A DNA stretch of 64,000 nucleotides, taken from the NCBI RefSeq assembly GCF_002776525.5, contig NC_045452.1:25485189-25549188 (forward strand). Direction: 5' to 3'. Position 1 is the stretch's first letter. Each line of letters begins with the position of its first letter. The stretch comes from Piliocolobus tephrosceles. Lineage: Eukaryota > Chordata > Mammalia > Primates > Cercopithecidae. Position numbers and translations under genes: made by a program. Under the pieces are notes generated by a model. The model had not been told where the DNA came from and did not search any database. It saw only the letters and a list, made by a program, of their open reading frames with translations. Of the stretch, positions 11,300-22,848 are shown in pieces.

Positions 11300-11520
11300 C
11301 TTTAAAAACACATAGCAGGTCTGGCATATAAGAAACTTGGAAGTTACCACTCTGTCCCAACAACAAGTAAAAATCTGACCTAATTGGAATATCAACCACT
11401 CTTCTTAAATCATAAGAGAAGTGAAGTTACAGGCCAAATCACTGTCCCCAAAACTGGACAGACAGACAGGTGAACACAGAGAATCACAACTTACTGGGAC
11501 AGACACCCATAAGCAGAAAA
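11300..11520 (+). mobile_element. L1M 5'-region fragment
   Basis: 'aaacttggaagttaccactc', 'ccaacaacaagtaaaaatc' and 'acagagaatcacaacttact' resemble the old L1M 5' region. A similar block is at 54560-54730. Confidence 0.5.
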
Positions 11521-12031
11521 CTTTACAGGAACTTATGCCAGAAAGATAGAAGTGGAGGGAATAATTCCTAACTCATTCTATGAGACCAGTATTGCCCTAA
11601 TACCAAAACCAGACAAAGATATTACAAGTAAAGAAAACTACACACCATTATCGCTCATGAGAGATAATGTCATTGATAATTCAACAGGAATAGCATTGAA
11701 TCTGTAAATTGCTTTGGACAGTATGGTCTCAAGCTGAGAGCAAAATTAGGAATGTAATCCCATTCACAATTGCCACAAAAAGAACAAAATATCTTGGAAT
11801 ATAGCTAATCATGGAAGTGAAAGTTCTCTACAATAAGAATTACAAAACACTACTCAAAGAAGTGATGACACAAACAAATGGAAAAACATTCCATGCTCAT
11901 GGATTGGAAGAATCAATATCATTTAAATGACCATATTGTCCAAAGCAATTTACAGATTCAAGGCTATTCCTGTTGAACTACAAATGACATTCTTTGTAGA
12001 ACTAGAAAAAGCTATTGTAAAATTCATATGG

Positions 12032-12334
12032 GACTAGGCGTGGTGGCTCATGCCTATAATCCCAGAACCTTGGGAGGCTGAGGCAGGCAGACTGCTTGAG
12101 CCCAGGAGTTCAAGACAAGTCTGGGCAACATGGCAAAACCCTGTCTCTACAAAAAACACAAAAAATTAGCTGAGTGTGGTGGCACATGTCTGTGGTCCCA
12201 ACTGTTTGGGAGGCTAAGGTGGAAGGATGGCTTGAGCCTGGTAGGCAGAGGTTACAGTGAGCCAAGATCATGCCACTGCACTCCAGCCTGGGTGACAGAG
12301 TGAGACTCTGTCTCAAAATAAAATAAAATAAAAT
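12032..12334 (+). mobile_element. AluJ inside L1
   Basis: Full two-arm Alu with a (TAAAA)n tail. The perfect 13-base target-site duplication aaaattcatatgg is at 12019-12031 and 12335-12347. Old-type right arm ('tggcttgagcctgg'). Confidence 0.94.
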
Positions 12335-13124
12335 AAAATTCATATGGAATCAAAAAAGAGTCTAAATAGCCAAGGCAATCCTAAGCAAAATGAATAAAGC
12401 TGGAGGCATCAAGTTACCCAATTAAACTATACTATAGGACTACAGTAACCAAACAGTATGGTACTGGTACTAAAACAGACACATAGAACAGTGGAACAGA
12501 ATAGAGAGCCCAGAAATAAGACTGCACACCTACAACCATCTGATCTTCAACAAAGCTGACAAAAACTAGTAATGGAGAAAGAACTCCTTATTCAATAAAT
12601 GGTGCTGGGATAACTGGTTAGCCAAATGCAGAAGATTGAAACTGGGCCCCTTCCTTATAACAAATACCCCTTCCTTATAATAGAAAATAAACTCAAGATG
12701 GATAAAAGACTTAAATGTCAAATTCAAAACTATGAAAACCCTGAAAGACAACCTAAGCAATACCATTCTGGACATAGGAATCAACAAAGATTTCATGACA
12801 AAAGCAAAATTGACAAATGGGATCTAATTAGATTTGACAGCTTCTGCACAGCAAAACTATCAATAAAGAGACAACCTACAGAATGTAAGGAAAATTTGCA
12901 AACTATGCGTCTAACAAAGGTCTAACATCCAGCATCTATAAGGAACTTAAACAACCCCATTGAAAAGTGGGCAAAGGACATGCCAGATACTTTTCAAAAG
13001 AAGAAATACATGTGGCCAACAAGTACATGAAAAAAAGCTCATCAGTGGTCACTACAGAAATGCAAATCAAAAGCACAATGAGATACCATCTCATACCAGT
13101 CAGAATGGCTACTACTAAAAAGTC

Positions 13125-13425
13125 AGCCAGGCATGGTGGCTCACACCTGTAATCCCAGCACTTTGGGAGGCAGAGGCAGGTGGATCACCTGAGGTCAAGA
13201 GTTTGAGACCAGCCTGGCCAACATGGTGAAATCCTGTCTCTACTAGAAACACAAAAAAATTACCCGGGTGTGGTGGCATGCACCTGTAGTCCCAGCTACT
13301 CGGGAGGCTGAGGCATGAGGATCACTTGAACCCGGGCGGTGGAGGTTGCATTGAGCCTAGATCACACCACTGCACTCCAGCCTGGGTGACAGAGCGAGAC
13401 TCAATCTCAATTTTTTTAAAAAAGT
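13125..13425 (+). mobile_element. AluS inside L1
   Basis: Two-arm Alu starting 'agccaggcatggtggctcac'. L1 sequence resumes afterwards at 'aacagatgctggcaaagttg'. The tail is T-rich ('aatttttttaaaaaag'). Confidence 0.93.
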
Positions 13426-13611
13426 AAAAGAATAACAGATGCTGGCAAAGTTGCAGAGAAAAGGGAACGCTTATACACTGTTATATGCCACTGTTGGTGG
13501 CAGTGTAAATTAGTCCAACCATTATGGAAAACAGTGTGGCGATTCCTCAAAGAGCTACCATTCAACCCTGCGATCCCATTACTGGGTATATACCCAAAGA
13601 AACATAAATCA

Positions 13612-13806
13612 TTCTAAATATGTAAATATAAATATATTTATATAACATAAATATATTACTATCATATATAAATATTTTATATCAATATCATATATTTATG
13701 TAACAAATATATGATATTAATATGTATTATATAACAAATATATATTTATTAGATTGATTAGATAACAAATACATGATATTAATATCATATATTTATATAA
13801 GACAAA
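13612..13806. repeat. AT-rich palindromic tandem repeat inside L1
   Basis: About 190 bases of almost pure A/T inserted in the L1 between 'catcattcta-like' text and 'ataaagatacatgcac'. Units start with 'taacaaata' at about 13701, 13732 and 13762 (period 30-31). A perfect 16-base palindrome atgatattaatatcat lies at 13773-13788. Confidence 0.8.
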
Positions 13807-14300
13807 TATAAAGATACATGCACAGGTATGTTCACTGCAGTACTATTCATGATAGCAAAGACATGGAATCAACCTAAATGCCCATGAATGGTAGACTGGA
13901 TAAAAAGACTGTGGAATATATACATCATGGAATACTACAAAGTCATACAAAAGAATGAGATCATGTCCTTTGTAGGAACATGAATGGAGCTGGAGGCTAA
14001 CATTCTTTGAAAACTAATGCACGAACAGAAAACCAAATACCGCATGTTCTCACTCACAAGTGGGAGCTAAATGGTGAGAACACACTGACACAAAGAAGGG
14101 AACAACAGGCACTGAGACCTACACTTGAGGGTGGAGGGGGAGAAGAGAGGGAAGATTTGGAAAGATAACTATTGGGTATTAAGTTTAGTAGCTGGGTGAC
14201 AAAATAATCTGTATGACAAACCCCCATGGCATGAATTTACTTATATAACAAACCTGCACACGTATCCCTGAACCTAAAATAAAAGTTAAAGAAAACTATA

Positions 14301-14705
14301 ATACCATTTACATTAGCACCCCCCAAAATGAAATACTTAGGTATAAATCTAATAAAACATTAGCCAGGAATGGTGGTATGCACCTGTTATCCCAGCTGCT
14401 TCGGAGGCTGAGGTAGGAGGACCGCTTGAGGCCAGGAATTCCAAACCAGCCTGGTCTTATTTACAAGAGCTCTTACATGCAAGAGCTATGTAATGAAAAC
14501 TACAAAACTCTGATGAGAAATGTTTTATGTTTGCAAAACCTAAATAGAGATATTCCATGTTTATGGATAGGAAGGCTCAATAGCATCAAATATAGGTTCA
14601 ATTCAATCCCAATCAAAATCCCAGCAAATTGTTTTGCAGAGATCCATAAACTTACTCTAGTTTATATGGAGATGCAAAAACTTAGAATAGCCAACACAAT
14701 ACTGC

Positions 14706-14736
<31 letters not shown>

Positions 14737-15519
14737 AAACTTGGAGAACTGACACTACCTAATATCAAGATTTACTATAAAGCTGCAGTAATCATGACAG
14801 TGATATTGGTTAAAGAAAAGACAAGTAGAGCAGGGGAACACAATAGAGAGATAGAGAGTCCAGAAACAGACCTACATAATCAACATATCCTTGACAAAGG
14901 GGCAAAAGCAATTCAACAGAGCGAAGACAAGTCTTTTCAACAAATGGTGCAGGAACAATTGGACGTCCACCTTCAAATAAGTGAATCTAGACACAGACAT
15001 TATACCCTTCACAAAAATTAACTCAAACGGATTACAAACCTAATTGTAAGATACAAAACTATAAAACTCTTGTAAGACAACATAGGAGAAAATTTAGATG
15101 ACCTTGAGTTTGGCAGTGACTTGTTAGATATAATCCATGAAAGAAAGAATTCATGAGCTGGGCTTCATTAAAATTAAAAATATCTGCTCTGCAAAAGACA
15201 CTGTCATGAAAATGAAAGACAAGCCACAGACTGGGAGAAAATATGCACAAAAGCTATATCTGATAAAGGACTCTTAAAACCCAACAACAAGAAGAAAAGA
15301 AACAGTCCAATTAAAAAATGGGCCCAAAACTTAACAGATACATCACTAAAGTATATACGGAAAGATGACAAATAAGCATATGAAAAGATGCTCCATATCA
15401 TATATCATCAGAAACATGCAAATTAAACAGCAATGAGATACCACTATACCCTATTAGAATGGCCAAAATCTAGAACACTGACAACACTAAATGCTAGTGA
15501 GGATGTGGAGCAACAGGAA
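14301..15519 (+). mobile_element. L1M ORF2 3' part
   Basis: Sense L1 ORF2 text ('caccccccaaaatgaaatac', 'ctataaagctgcagtaatca', 'cagcaatgagataccactat'). It ends abruptly at about 15519 before the 3' UTR. A 29-base A run (14704-14732) lies inside. Confidence 0.8.
14359..14456 (+). mobile_element. Alu monomer or Alu fragment inside L1M
   Basis: About 98 bases: 'tagccaggaatggtggtatg' to 'aaaccagcctggtc'. It is one Alu arm without a tail, FLAM-like. Confidence 0.7.
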
Positions 15520-15559
15520 CTCTCATTCCACGGCTTGACTGCAGAGACCAAGGCCTTGC

Positions 15560-15745
15560 CAACCCACCTGTCACTCACTCTCCAACAGTGTTTATCATTA
15601 TTTTTTTCACAGCACTGATCTGCTTTGTTGTTCATTGACTGTCACCTCCACTGGTGTGTGATCTCCATGAGATGGGATCAGACTGACCGTGGTTACCACT
15701 ACATCCCAGTGCATTACTGGTGCACAATATGTGCTGAATAAATCC
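15560..15745 (+). mobile_element. L2 3'-end relic
   Basis: 'gtgtgatctccatgagatgg', 'acatcccagtgcattactgg', 'caatatgtgctgaataaatc' follow the L2 3' end. Confidence 0.75.
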
Positions 15746-16200
15746 AAGCAGGGAAGGATGAAGCTGGAAAGGGCCCTGGAATTGGCCCTCAGGAGTCCCT
15801 GGGGTCCACAGAGAGCAGCAGCAGCAGATGAGGGCCAGGAGGCTGGTCTGACCGTCCTGAGAGGGCAGACTGCAGGAGGGGAGGAGAAAGAGACCAGGAG
15901 AAGCTTGGCAACTGGGTGTGTGGAGGAGGGAAGAGAGAGTCTAGGGTCAGCTGAGAGACAAGGCTGGCTGGAGAGCAAAGGGTCTCATCTCTTTTTAAGT
16001 CAGACCCAAGTGAGAGGAAGGTTAAAGAGAAGGTGTGGAGGATGATGCCAAATAGTGCACCCTGCTTTCTTCTCAGCTGGTATTCACTGGGTCAGGTGCA
16101 GTTTCTGGTGCAGACCCTGCCCTGAACCCCTGAACTTGGAGGGCCGCTCTGAAAGTGGGCCACACAGAGCTCCAGTCTGTGTGATTGGTTGGCGTGGGCC
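15746..16200. other. intronic sequence left of the minisatellite
   Basis: Purine-rich plus strand with no repeat or exon recognised. The 123- and 118-codon ORFs on opposite strands at 15607-16045 overlap each other and have no domain. Confidence 0.45.
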
Positions 16201-16662
16201 AGCGCAGACAGTTCACTCCATAGAGGGCACAATATAGACAGTCGACTCTATGGAGCCCACGGCACAGAGAGTCGACTCTATGGAGCCCACGGCACAGACA
16301 GTCCACTCTGTGGAGCCCACGGCACAGGCAGTCCACTCTGTGGAGCCCACGGCACAGACAGTCCACTCTGTGGAGCCCACGGCACAGACAGTCCACTCTA
16401 TAGAGCCACGGCACAGACAGTCCACTCTNNNNNNNNNNNNNNNNNNNNNNNNNNNNNNNNNNNNNNNNNNNNNNNNNNNNNNNNNNNNNNNNNNNNNNNN
16501 NNNNNNNNNNNNNNNNNNNNNNNNNNNNGCACAGACAGTCCACTCTATAGAGCCACGGCACAGACAGTCCACTCTGTGGAGTCCACGGCACAGACAGTCC
16601 ACTCTATAGAGCCACGGCACAGACAGTCCACTCTGTGGAGTCTACGGCACTGACAGTTCACT
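16201..16662. repeat. 29/30-bp minisatellite (VNTR) broken by a gap
   Basis: At least seven units of 30 or 29 bases precede the gap and about five follow it. The core is 'ggcacagacagtccactct' followed by 'gtggagcccac' (30) or 'atagagccac' (29). The outermost units are the most diverged. After the gap 29- and 30-base units alternate, giving a 59-base dimer. True length is unknown because of the gap. It lies in an EFCAB6 intron. Confidence 0.95.
16429..16528. other. assembly gap, 100 N
   Basis: Exactly 100 N within the minisatellite. The size is a placeholder, so ORFs running through it are meaningless. Confidence 0.99.
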
Positions 16663-17158
16663 CTGAGCAGGACAGGAGGCTGGGTAGAGACAGTCCCAAG
16701 AGGTCAGCAGCACTTCAAAGACAAACCTTCATTTTGGGCACAGGCCAAGAAAGAGCAAACACAGAAAGAAAATGACCAAATGAAACGAAGTGGAGATATT
16801 TTTCAAATTAATGTGAAAATATTTCCATAATGCAGTTTAAAAAATACTTATTAGAGCGAAGCTCTTGCCTTCTTGTTGCATTATAAAGTGGTGATCTCAC
16901 AGCCTAGATTTCAGGACAAACTCGGTTTTGCACGTGCAGTTCTATTATCCTGTAGGCCTGGCTGCCATTGGCCCTGTTGGATTAGACAGTCAGTCCCATC
17001 TCAATACCATAATCACAGTTTATATGATTACACATGGAGGGTATCTGCCTTATACACGTGCTTCTATAATTTTGGCAAGACAGGAAGAAACAGCTCTTTA
17101 AAATTTATGTTTATATTGTATAAAATTAAGTACAACAGCATCTTATATTTTTCATGTA
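16663..17158. other. intronic sequence, no gene seen
   Basis: Unassigned intron between the minisatellite and MADE1. Confidence 0.45.
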
Positions 17159-17235
17159 TTAGTTTGGTGAAAAGAAATTGTGGTTTTTCCGTTAAAGTAA
17201 TGGCCAAAACCGTGATGACTTTTGCACCAACCGAA
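17159..17235. mobile_element. MADE1 (mariner-derived MITE), mir-548-like palindrome
   Basis: A 77-base near-palindrome. Left arm 'ttagtttggtgaaaagaaat', right arm 'tgatgacttttgcaccaacc', flanked by TA on both sides (17157-17158 and 17236-17237), as expected for a mariner MITE. MADE1 is the known source of the primate miR-548 family, and the arms can fold into a hairpin in either transcription direction. Expression is unproven. Confidence 0.93.
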
Positions 17236-17504
17236 TACATTTTTAACTCATATCAAGCCTGAAGTAACGCCAGGAATTTCTGTTCATGTAACTCCAACAA
17301 TTCCTTATCTTTCTAAACCTCACTTGACCTTGAATGTGAGAATGTAGTTTGAAAAAATCTTTTAAGAATAGCAGGAGTCCCATACTGGGTATACAGAGTT
17401 GTTTCCCATCTTAGCAGCTGGAGCTGAACAGCTTCATCATCCCAGTGATCTTGAAACATTGAAATAGATTTTCTTTCCTTTTAAGGAAATAATCACTTTC
17501 TTAC
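17236..17504. other. intron 3' of the 17505-17601 exon
   Basis: Begins at the minus-strand donor. Unassigned apart from the adjoining MADE1. Confidence 0.5.
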
Positions 17505-17601
17505 CTTAGACAAGTCTGACCATCTGTTTTTTGCTTTGGTAACAAGATACTGATGAGCCTGTTCACAAGCTAGTTCTGAATCCGCGACCTTCTGTTTTGG
17601 T
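17505..17601 (-). CDS. EFCAB6: EFCAB6 internal coding exon (helical linker)
   Basis: This 97-base exon has an acceptor TTTTAAG| (complement of 17602-17603) and a donor TCTAAG|GTAAG. The first base completes the arginine split with the 27.8 kb exon. The 32 following codons begin PKQKVADSELACEQAHQ and end WSDLSK in phase 0. The sequence is amphipathic and leads into the next EF-hand. A degraded A-rich run lies just beyond the acceptor (17609-17628). The MADE1 palindrome sits about 270 bases downstream in transcription. Confidence 0.94.
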
Positions 17602-18055
17602 CTTAAAAGAAAAAAAAAAATAATAAATAACTGTGTTTAAACGTAATGGGTTCATTAATCTCCCAAGGGGTTTCCCTATCCCCCCTGTTTGTTTCAAGGA
17701 TACCATTAAAGTCTGTTGTTTCACATCTGGTTTAACTTAATTCTTAAAATACAGTCTTATTTCTCCAGCTGCACGTCAGGAAAGTCTTCTTAAATTGTGT
17801 AAGTCCTTGTTTATTTTCAGATAAATGCTATTCAACTTTTTTTTTTCAGCACACAAAACAAAAAGGGCTCATTTATTCTCAGAAGGGGGAAAACACAATA
17901 CAACATTAAGTGTCTTGGGAGGAAAACAGCTAAAAACTTTTATTTCTGAATTTGCAAGTTGGAGAGATAATGGAGACTACAGGAAATGGTTGAGAAACAC
18001 TGAGGGAACTTCTCAGCTCATTTTCCAAGGTGAGGCTTGTAGGATTTAAAGATAG
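17602..18055. other. intron upstream of the 17505-17601 exon
   Basis: Acceptor-side intron with an A-rich run at 17609-17628. No repeat assigned. Confidence 0.45.
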
Positions 18056-18358
18056 GGCTGGGCGTGCTGGCTCACGCCTGTAATCCCAGCACTTTGGGAG
18101 GTCAAAGCGGGTGGATGACTTGAGGTCAGGAGTTCGAGATCAGCCTGGCCAACATGGTGAAACCCCGCCTCTACTAAAAATACAAAAATGAGCTGGACAT
18201 GGTAGAAACATGCCTGTAATCCCAGCTACTCGGGAGGCTGAGGCAGGAGCATTGCTTGAACCTGGGAGGTGGAGTTGGCAGTGAGCTGAGATCGTGCCAT
18301 TGCACTGCAGTCTGGGGGAAAGTGCGAGACTCCATCTCAAAAATAAAAATAAATAAAA
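18056..18358 (+). mobile_element. AluS
   Basis: Two arms from 'ggctgggcgtgctggctcac' to an (AAAT)n-like tail. Confidence 0.93.
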
Positions 18359-19360
18359 AGGATCAAAATTCTGTCATATTTACTCACAAGATGGACACTT
18401 AAAAAAAGACCCTGTGCTCACAGGTCCCTGCTAGGCCACAGTAAAGCACAATAAAGGCTGAGGCTGGAGGGGCTGGGATGCCCTGGATCTTTCCACGCAC
18501 TAGAACAAATTAGGAATGGAGGAAGATGTGTAAAGCCGGTGTGCACACCCACCCTGGCGCCTGGCTAGTGTAAACTGCAGTCACTGTGATTTTCCTTCTC
18601 CATCTGACTCCCTCTGCCCTTGACAGTGCTGTCTCTCCCCACTCTCTTCTGAGAGGTCATCTCTTCCAATGTCCCCAACTACAGCCTTGATGCTGCTTGC
18701 CTATGAGTCTGCACCACCGGTACCACACCCTCACCTGCTTTTCTGTGCCATCTTTCTCCAACTGCCTACCGGACTCTGCAGAATCATGGAATTTCGAGGG
18801 TGGAAAGGGATCCAAACTCAACCAGCCAATCCCCTCTCACTACTTGACCATGTAAGGCTTTGGAAGATTGATGGAATTATGTTGCAGTTTTACAATTTTT
18901 GCTTAAAAGGACTGTAAGTCCTAATGATGTCTACTGCCCTGCCTTCACGTTTAGATTCCTCCTAAATCCCACCTGCACCAGAGGACTCACCTGAACCTCC
19001 CCAAAGTGCTGTCAGAGAGCCCGTGAGGGGCATGTGCTATCTCAGCAAAGTCAGTGGATCCCAGTTGATTTCACTGTCGAAACGCATATCCAAACAGCCC
19101 TAGGCCCCCTGCTTTCCACACCCTGATTTCTCTTCCAGGTTATAAGGCTTGATTATTTCCTTAATTATCCATGAGCAAACCAATGAAACCTACTGCTTTT
19201 CCATCCATTTTCCCCTGTCTCATTTTACATACTTGTCCCTCTAGAGAGATCAGGAGGTTTTCCGGTGGTTACTTAATTCCTCTTCTATTGCCCAGCTTGT
19301 TAAATCTTGACAATCAGTCAGATCTAGCCTTCCTTCCTATCAGCCAGCTCCTCAGTCACA
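18359..19360. other. intronic sequence, no gene seen
   Basis: About 1 kb without an assignable repeat or ORF with a domain. Faint L2-like text may be present around 18600-18750. Confidence 0.4.
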
Positions 19361-19500
19361 GATTCATAGGAACAGTCGCTATGTGCTGCTCTAGGCCCTG
19401 CAGACACAATGACTAGCAATGCGGACAGAGTCCACATTCCCAAGGAACTTACACTGTGATGCAGAAACTTACAACAAACACACAAGAAAAATAAGTGACT
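19361..19500 (-). mobile_element. L2 3'-end relic, antisense
   Basis: 'atgtgctgctctaggccctg' and 'cccaaggaacttacactgtg' read as the reverse of an L2 3' end. Confidence 0.5.
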
Positions 19501-19501
19501 C

Positions 19502-19786
19502 GGCCGGGCGCGGTGGCTCATGCCTGTAATCCCAGCACTTTGAGAGGCCCAGGTGGGCAGATCACGAGGTCAGGAGTTTGAGACCAGACTGGCCAACATG
19601 GTGAAACCCCGTCTCTACTAAAAATACAAAAATTAGCCGGGTGTGGTAGTGCACGCCTGTAATCCCAGCTACTTGGGAGGTTGAGACAGAAGAATCACTG
19701 GAATTTGGGAGGCGAAGTTTGCAGTGAGCTGAGATCACGCCACTGCACTCCAGTCTGGGTGACAGAGTGAGACTCCATCTCAAAAA
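19502..19786 (+). mobile_element. AluS
   Basis: 'ggccgggcgcggtggctcat' to 'actccatctcaaaaaacag'. Short flanking duplication 'aagtgactc'/'aagagactc'. Confidence 0.94.
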
Positions 19787-19943
19787 ACAGAAAGAAAAGA
19801 AAGGGAGGGGGGGAGAGAGAGAGAGAGAGAGAGAGAGAAAAGAGAAGAGAAAGAAAAGAAAAGAAAAGAAAAGAAAAGAAAAGAAAAGAAAAGAAAAGAA
19901 AAGAAAAGAAAAGAAAGAAAAGAAGAAAAAAAAAAAGAAAGAG
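19787..19943 (+). repeat. (GA)n and (AAAAG)n microsatellite grown from the Alu tail
   Basis: A GA run at about 19812-19838, then about 13 tandem AAAAG units to 19920, then mixed A/G. It sits where the Alu poly-A tail should be. Confidence 0.95.
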
Positions 19944-20489
19944 ACTCAGATAACTTCAGATACTGCATGGGACCCAGAATGATGGGGCAGGGGCGACTTT
20001 GTCAGGAAGACCAGGGAGCGGCTCTTTGACAGCTGCGTGAAGACCTCAGGGAACACACTACAGACAGTACCAGCGTCTTGGGAGGTACTTCCGGTCCCAG
20101 TTAGGATGGAGTAGACACACTTCACCCTTTCTCTCCTTCTTACGACAACCCAACATCCTACACAGAATACAAAACACAACTATCTGAGGACACTAAAAGG
20201 TAAATAATAGGAGGCTGATGGAAAGAGAAATAAAAACTTGAAGAATGACAAAGTTATGAGTTTCATGGGGCTTTCCTCCCATGTTCCCAGCTTAAGAGTC
20301 AACAGCAGTCCTAATTCTGGAACTGTGCAGCAGATGTGAACAGAAAAAGGTCCAAAAGAAAGGCTGACTTTCTGACCAAAGAGCTAGGACAGGATGGAGG
20401 GCCTCTTCAGGAGACAGTGGCAGGAATTCCCATTTTTGTCTCTGTTTACTCTCCCAGCCCAATTCTGAGACTGCACTTTTGTAGCGGTG

Positions 20490-20527
20490 CCCATGATAGC
20501 AGTGGCCCCCATGATAGCAGTGGCCAA
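20490..20527 (+). repeat. 19-bp tandem duplication
   Basis: 'ccatgatagcagtggcc' occurs twice in tandem, separated by two bases. Confidence 0.85.
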
Positions 20528-21765
20528 AACGTTAACATTTTCTCTAACTAGAAAAAATGAGAAAAAGGGTCCCTGTGATTCAAGGAATGTTGGGAAATCC
20601 ATGTTAATTTTTTTTCTCTCTCTCTTTTTTTTTTCTCTCACTAGGGCCCTGAAGGTGACCCTCATTATGAGACATGCATAGCAACACAGATAGGCTAAAA
20701 CCTAAGATTTTCTAGCCAGAAGACGCAGAAAAGTAGCCCTTGGAGGCTACAGAGTGTGGTGGAGATCATAGAGAAGAGAGAGCTAGAGGAAGGGACATCT
20801 GTGCAGGAAGTTCCAGGTTCACCTCTGATATGTGCAGGTGTGGAACTGACCCCAAGCAGCAGAGCAACAGGCTTTGAGAACATGATTACTGTGTAGTTAA
20901 GACTGACTTCTGGGTAATGCACACGTGGGTTTCCCTGAAGAGTGCTGCGATGACTTTAAAACAAAATTGACATTAAAACCACAGAAGGCATGTTAGGACT
21001 TGCAGTCTAAAACTAACTAGGCTGATTGCCTGCTAAAATAATGACCAAAATAAAATCAACACAGTACAGAGGATTTTAACAGAACCAGAGTATCATAACA
21101 AAACAGTTAAAATATCTAGGATACAGTCCAAAGTGATATAAAAAAACCAGAAAAATCTCAATAATGCTCAAGGTAAAAGACAACAGACACCAACCCCAAG
21201 ATGAACTAGATGTTGAAATTATCAGATTATAAAGTAGCTATTATATTCATGGAGTAAGAGCAAACATACTTGAAAGAAAGAAGAAGGAAAAAGGAAATAA
21301 CTAAAATACAGTAACTGAAATGACATTCACTGGATTGGCTCAGCGGCAGAATGGACTGACAGAGGAGTCAGCAAACTTGAAAACTCATGAATAGAAATCT
21401 CTCAAACTGAACAAAAGAGAAAATAAAAATAACATAGTCTTAGAGATACAAAACCTGTGATACAAAACCAAAAGGTCTAAGCTTCATGTCATTGAGGTAC
21501 CAAAAGGAGAAGAAAAAGATGGGTACAGAAAGAGTATTTTTAAAAATAATAGCTGAAAACACCACAAATTTGGCATAAAACATAAATTTACAGATTTAAG
21601 AAGCTCAGTAAATCCAAAAAGAGATAAAACAAAACAAAACAAAACAAAAAAACAAACAAACAAAAATCACCAAAAAACCCACGGTCAAACAAATCAAATC
21701 ATAAATTATACTCAACTGTCTGAAAAACTAAAGATAAAAAAAAATATATCTAAAGTAGCGTGAAT

Positions 21766-22045
21766 GGCCTGGTACGGTGGTTCATGCCTGTGATCCAAGC
21801 ACTTTGGGAGCCTGAGATGGGAGGATTGCTTGAACTCAGGAGTTCGAGACCAGCATGGGCAACATGGCAAGACCCTGTCTCTAGAAAAAATACAAAATGT
21901 AGGCATGATGGTGCTCACCTGTGATTGCAGCTACTTGGGAGGCTGAGGTGGATCACTTCAACCTGGGAGGTCAAGGTTGCAGTGAGCTATGATCACACCG
22001 CTGCACTCCAGTCTGGGTGACAGAGTGAGAGACCTAGTTAAAAAA
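21766..22045 (+). mobile_element. AluJ in L1M
   Basis: Two-arm Alu, diverged, with old-type left arm 'ggcctggtacggtggttcat' and shortened right arm. Confidence 0.92.
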
Positions 22046-22808
22046 AGAGTAGAAAAGAAAAGAAAAGAAGCCTGGGAAAAATGGCATATTAAATATGAGA
22101 AAATGGAATACTTGAATACTTCTTGCCACAGATTATGGAGGCCATAAGACCATGGAACAACGTTTTTAAAGTGCTGGAACAAAAGAATTGTCAACCCCAA
22201 ACTCTGTATCTAGCAAAAATATCTTCCAAGAATAAAGAGTAAATAAAGATATTATAAATTGAACAAAACTAAGACAATTTGTCTCCAACAGACCTGCTCT
22301 ACAAGATGTCATATAGGAAGTTTTTCAGGGGAAGAAGAATGATAGCTGAGAGAAACTTAGAACTTCAGAAAGAGAAGAATAGCAATAGAAGTGGTAAATA
22401 CCTAGGAGATTATAATACACATTCTTTTCTCAGAGTTTAAAATACATGAAGCATAAATTAATAGTACTAGAAAAAGAAATAGTACAAACTCAAAAGTATT
22501 GCTGGAGACTTCAACACTCCTCTCTTAGTAATTGATAGAATAAGGAGACAGAAAATAATCAAGAATATAGAAGACCTGAACAACACTAATAACCAACTTG
22601 ATCTGACTTTTACAGAACACTCCACCCAACAGCACCAGAATACACATTATTTTCAAGTACACACAGAATATTTACCAAGACAGACCATATCCAGGGTCAT
22701 AAAACAAACCTTAACTAATTAAAAAGAATTAATATCACACAAGATATGTTCTCCGACCACAACAGAATTAAATTATAATCAATAACAGAACAATATTTAA
22801 ACACTATG

Positions 22809-22811
<3 letters not shown>

Positions 22812-22848
<37 letters not shown>

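Larger units (their letters stand above)
11521..14300 (+). mobile_element. primate L1 ORF2 3' half and 3' UTR, with nested insertions
   Basis: Sense L1 from the reverse-transcriptase region ('ccagtattgccctaatacca') through the ORF2 C-terminus to the 3' UTR ('gtattaagtttagtagctgg', ending 'aacctaaaataaaagttaaa'). It is interrupted by Alus at 12032 and 13125 and by an AT-rich expansion at 13612-13806. A 65-base segment at 11663-11727 is inverted relative to the rest. No frame is intact. Confidence 0.85.

Noticed and set aside
16073..16653. Long ORFs with repeated peptides on both strands across the minisatellite
   Set aside because: They arise because a 30-base unit without stops is open in several frames. 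They run through 100 N and have no independent support.
16201..16662. Array of short repeats that might suggest a CRISPR array
   Set aside because: Units are contiguous without unique spacers, the host is a primate genome and no cas genes exist. It is a minisatellite.
19767..19982. Lysine/glutamate-rich ORF
   Set aside because: Translation of a GA/AAAAG microsatellite.
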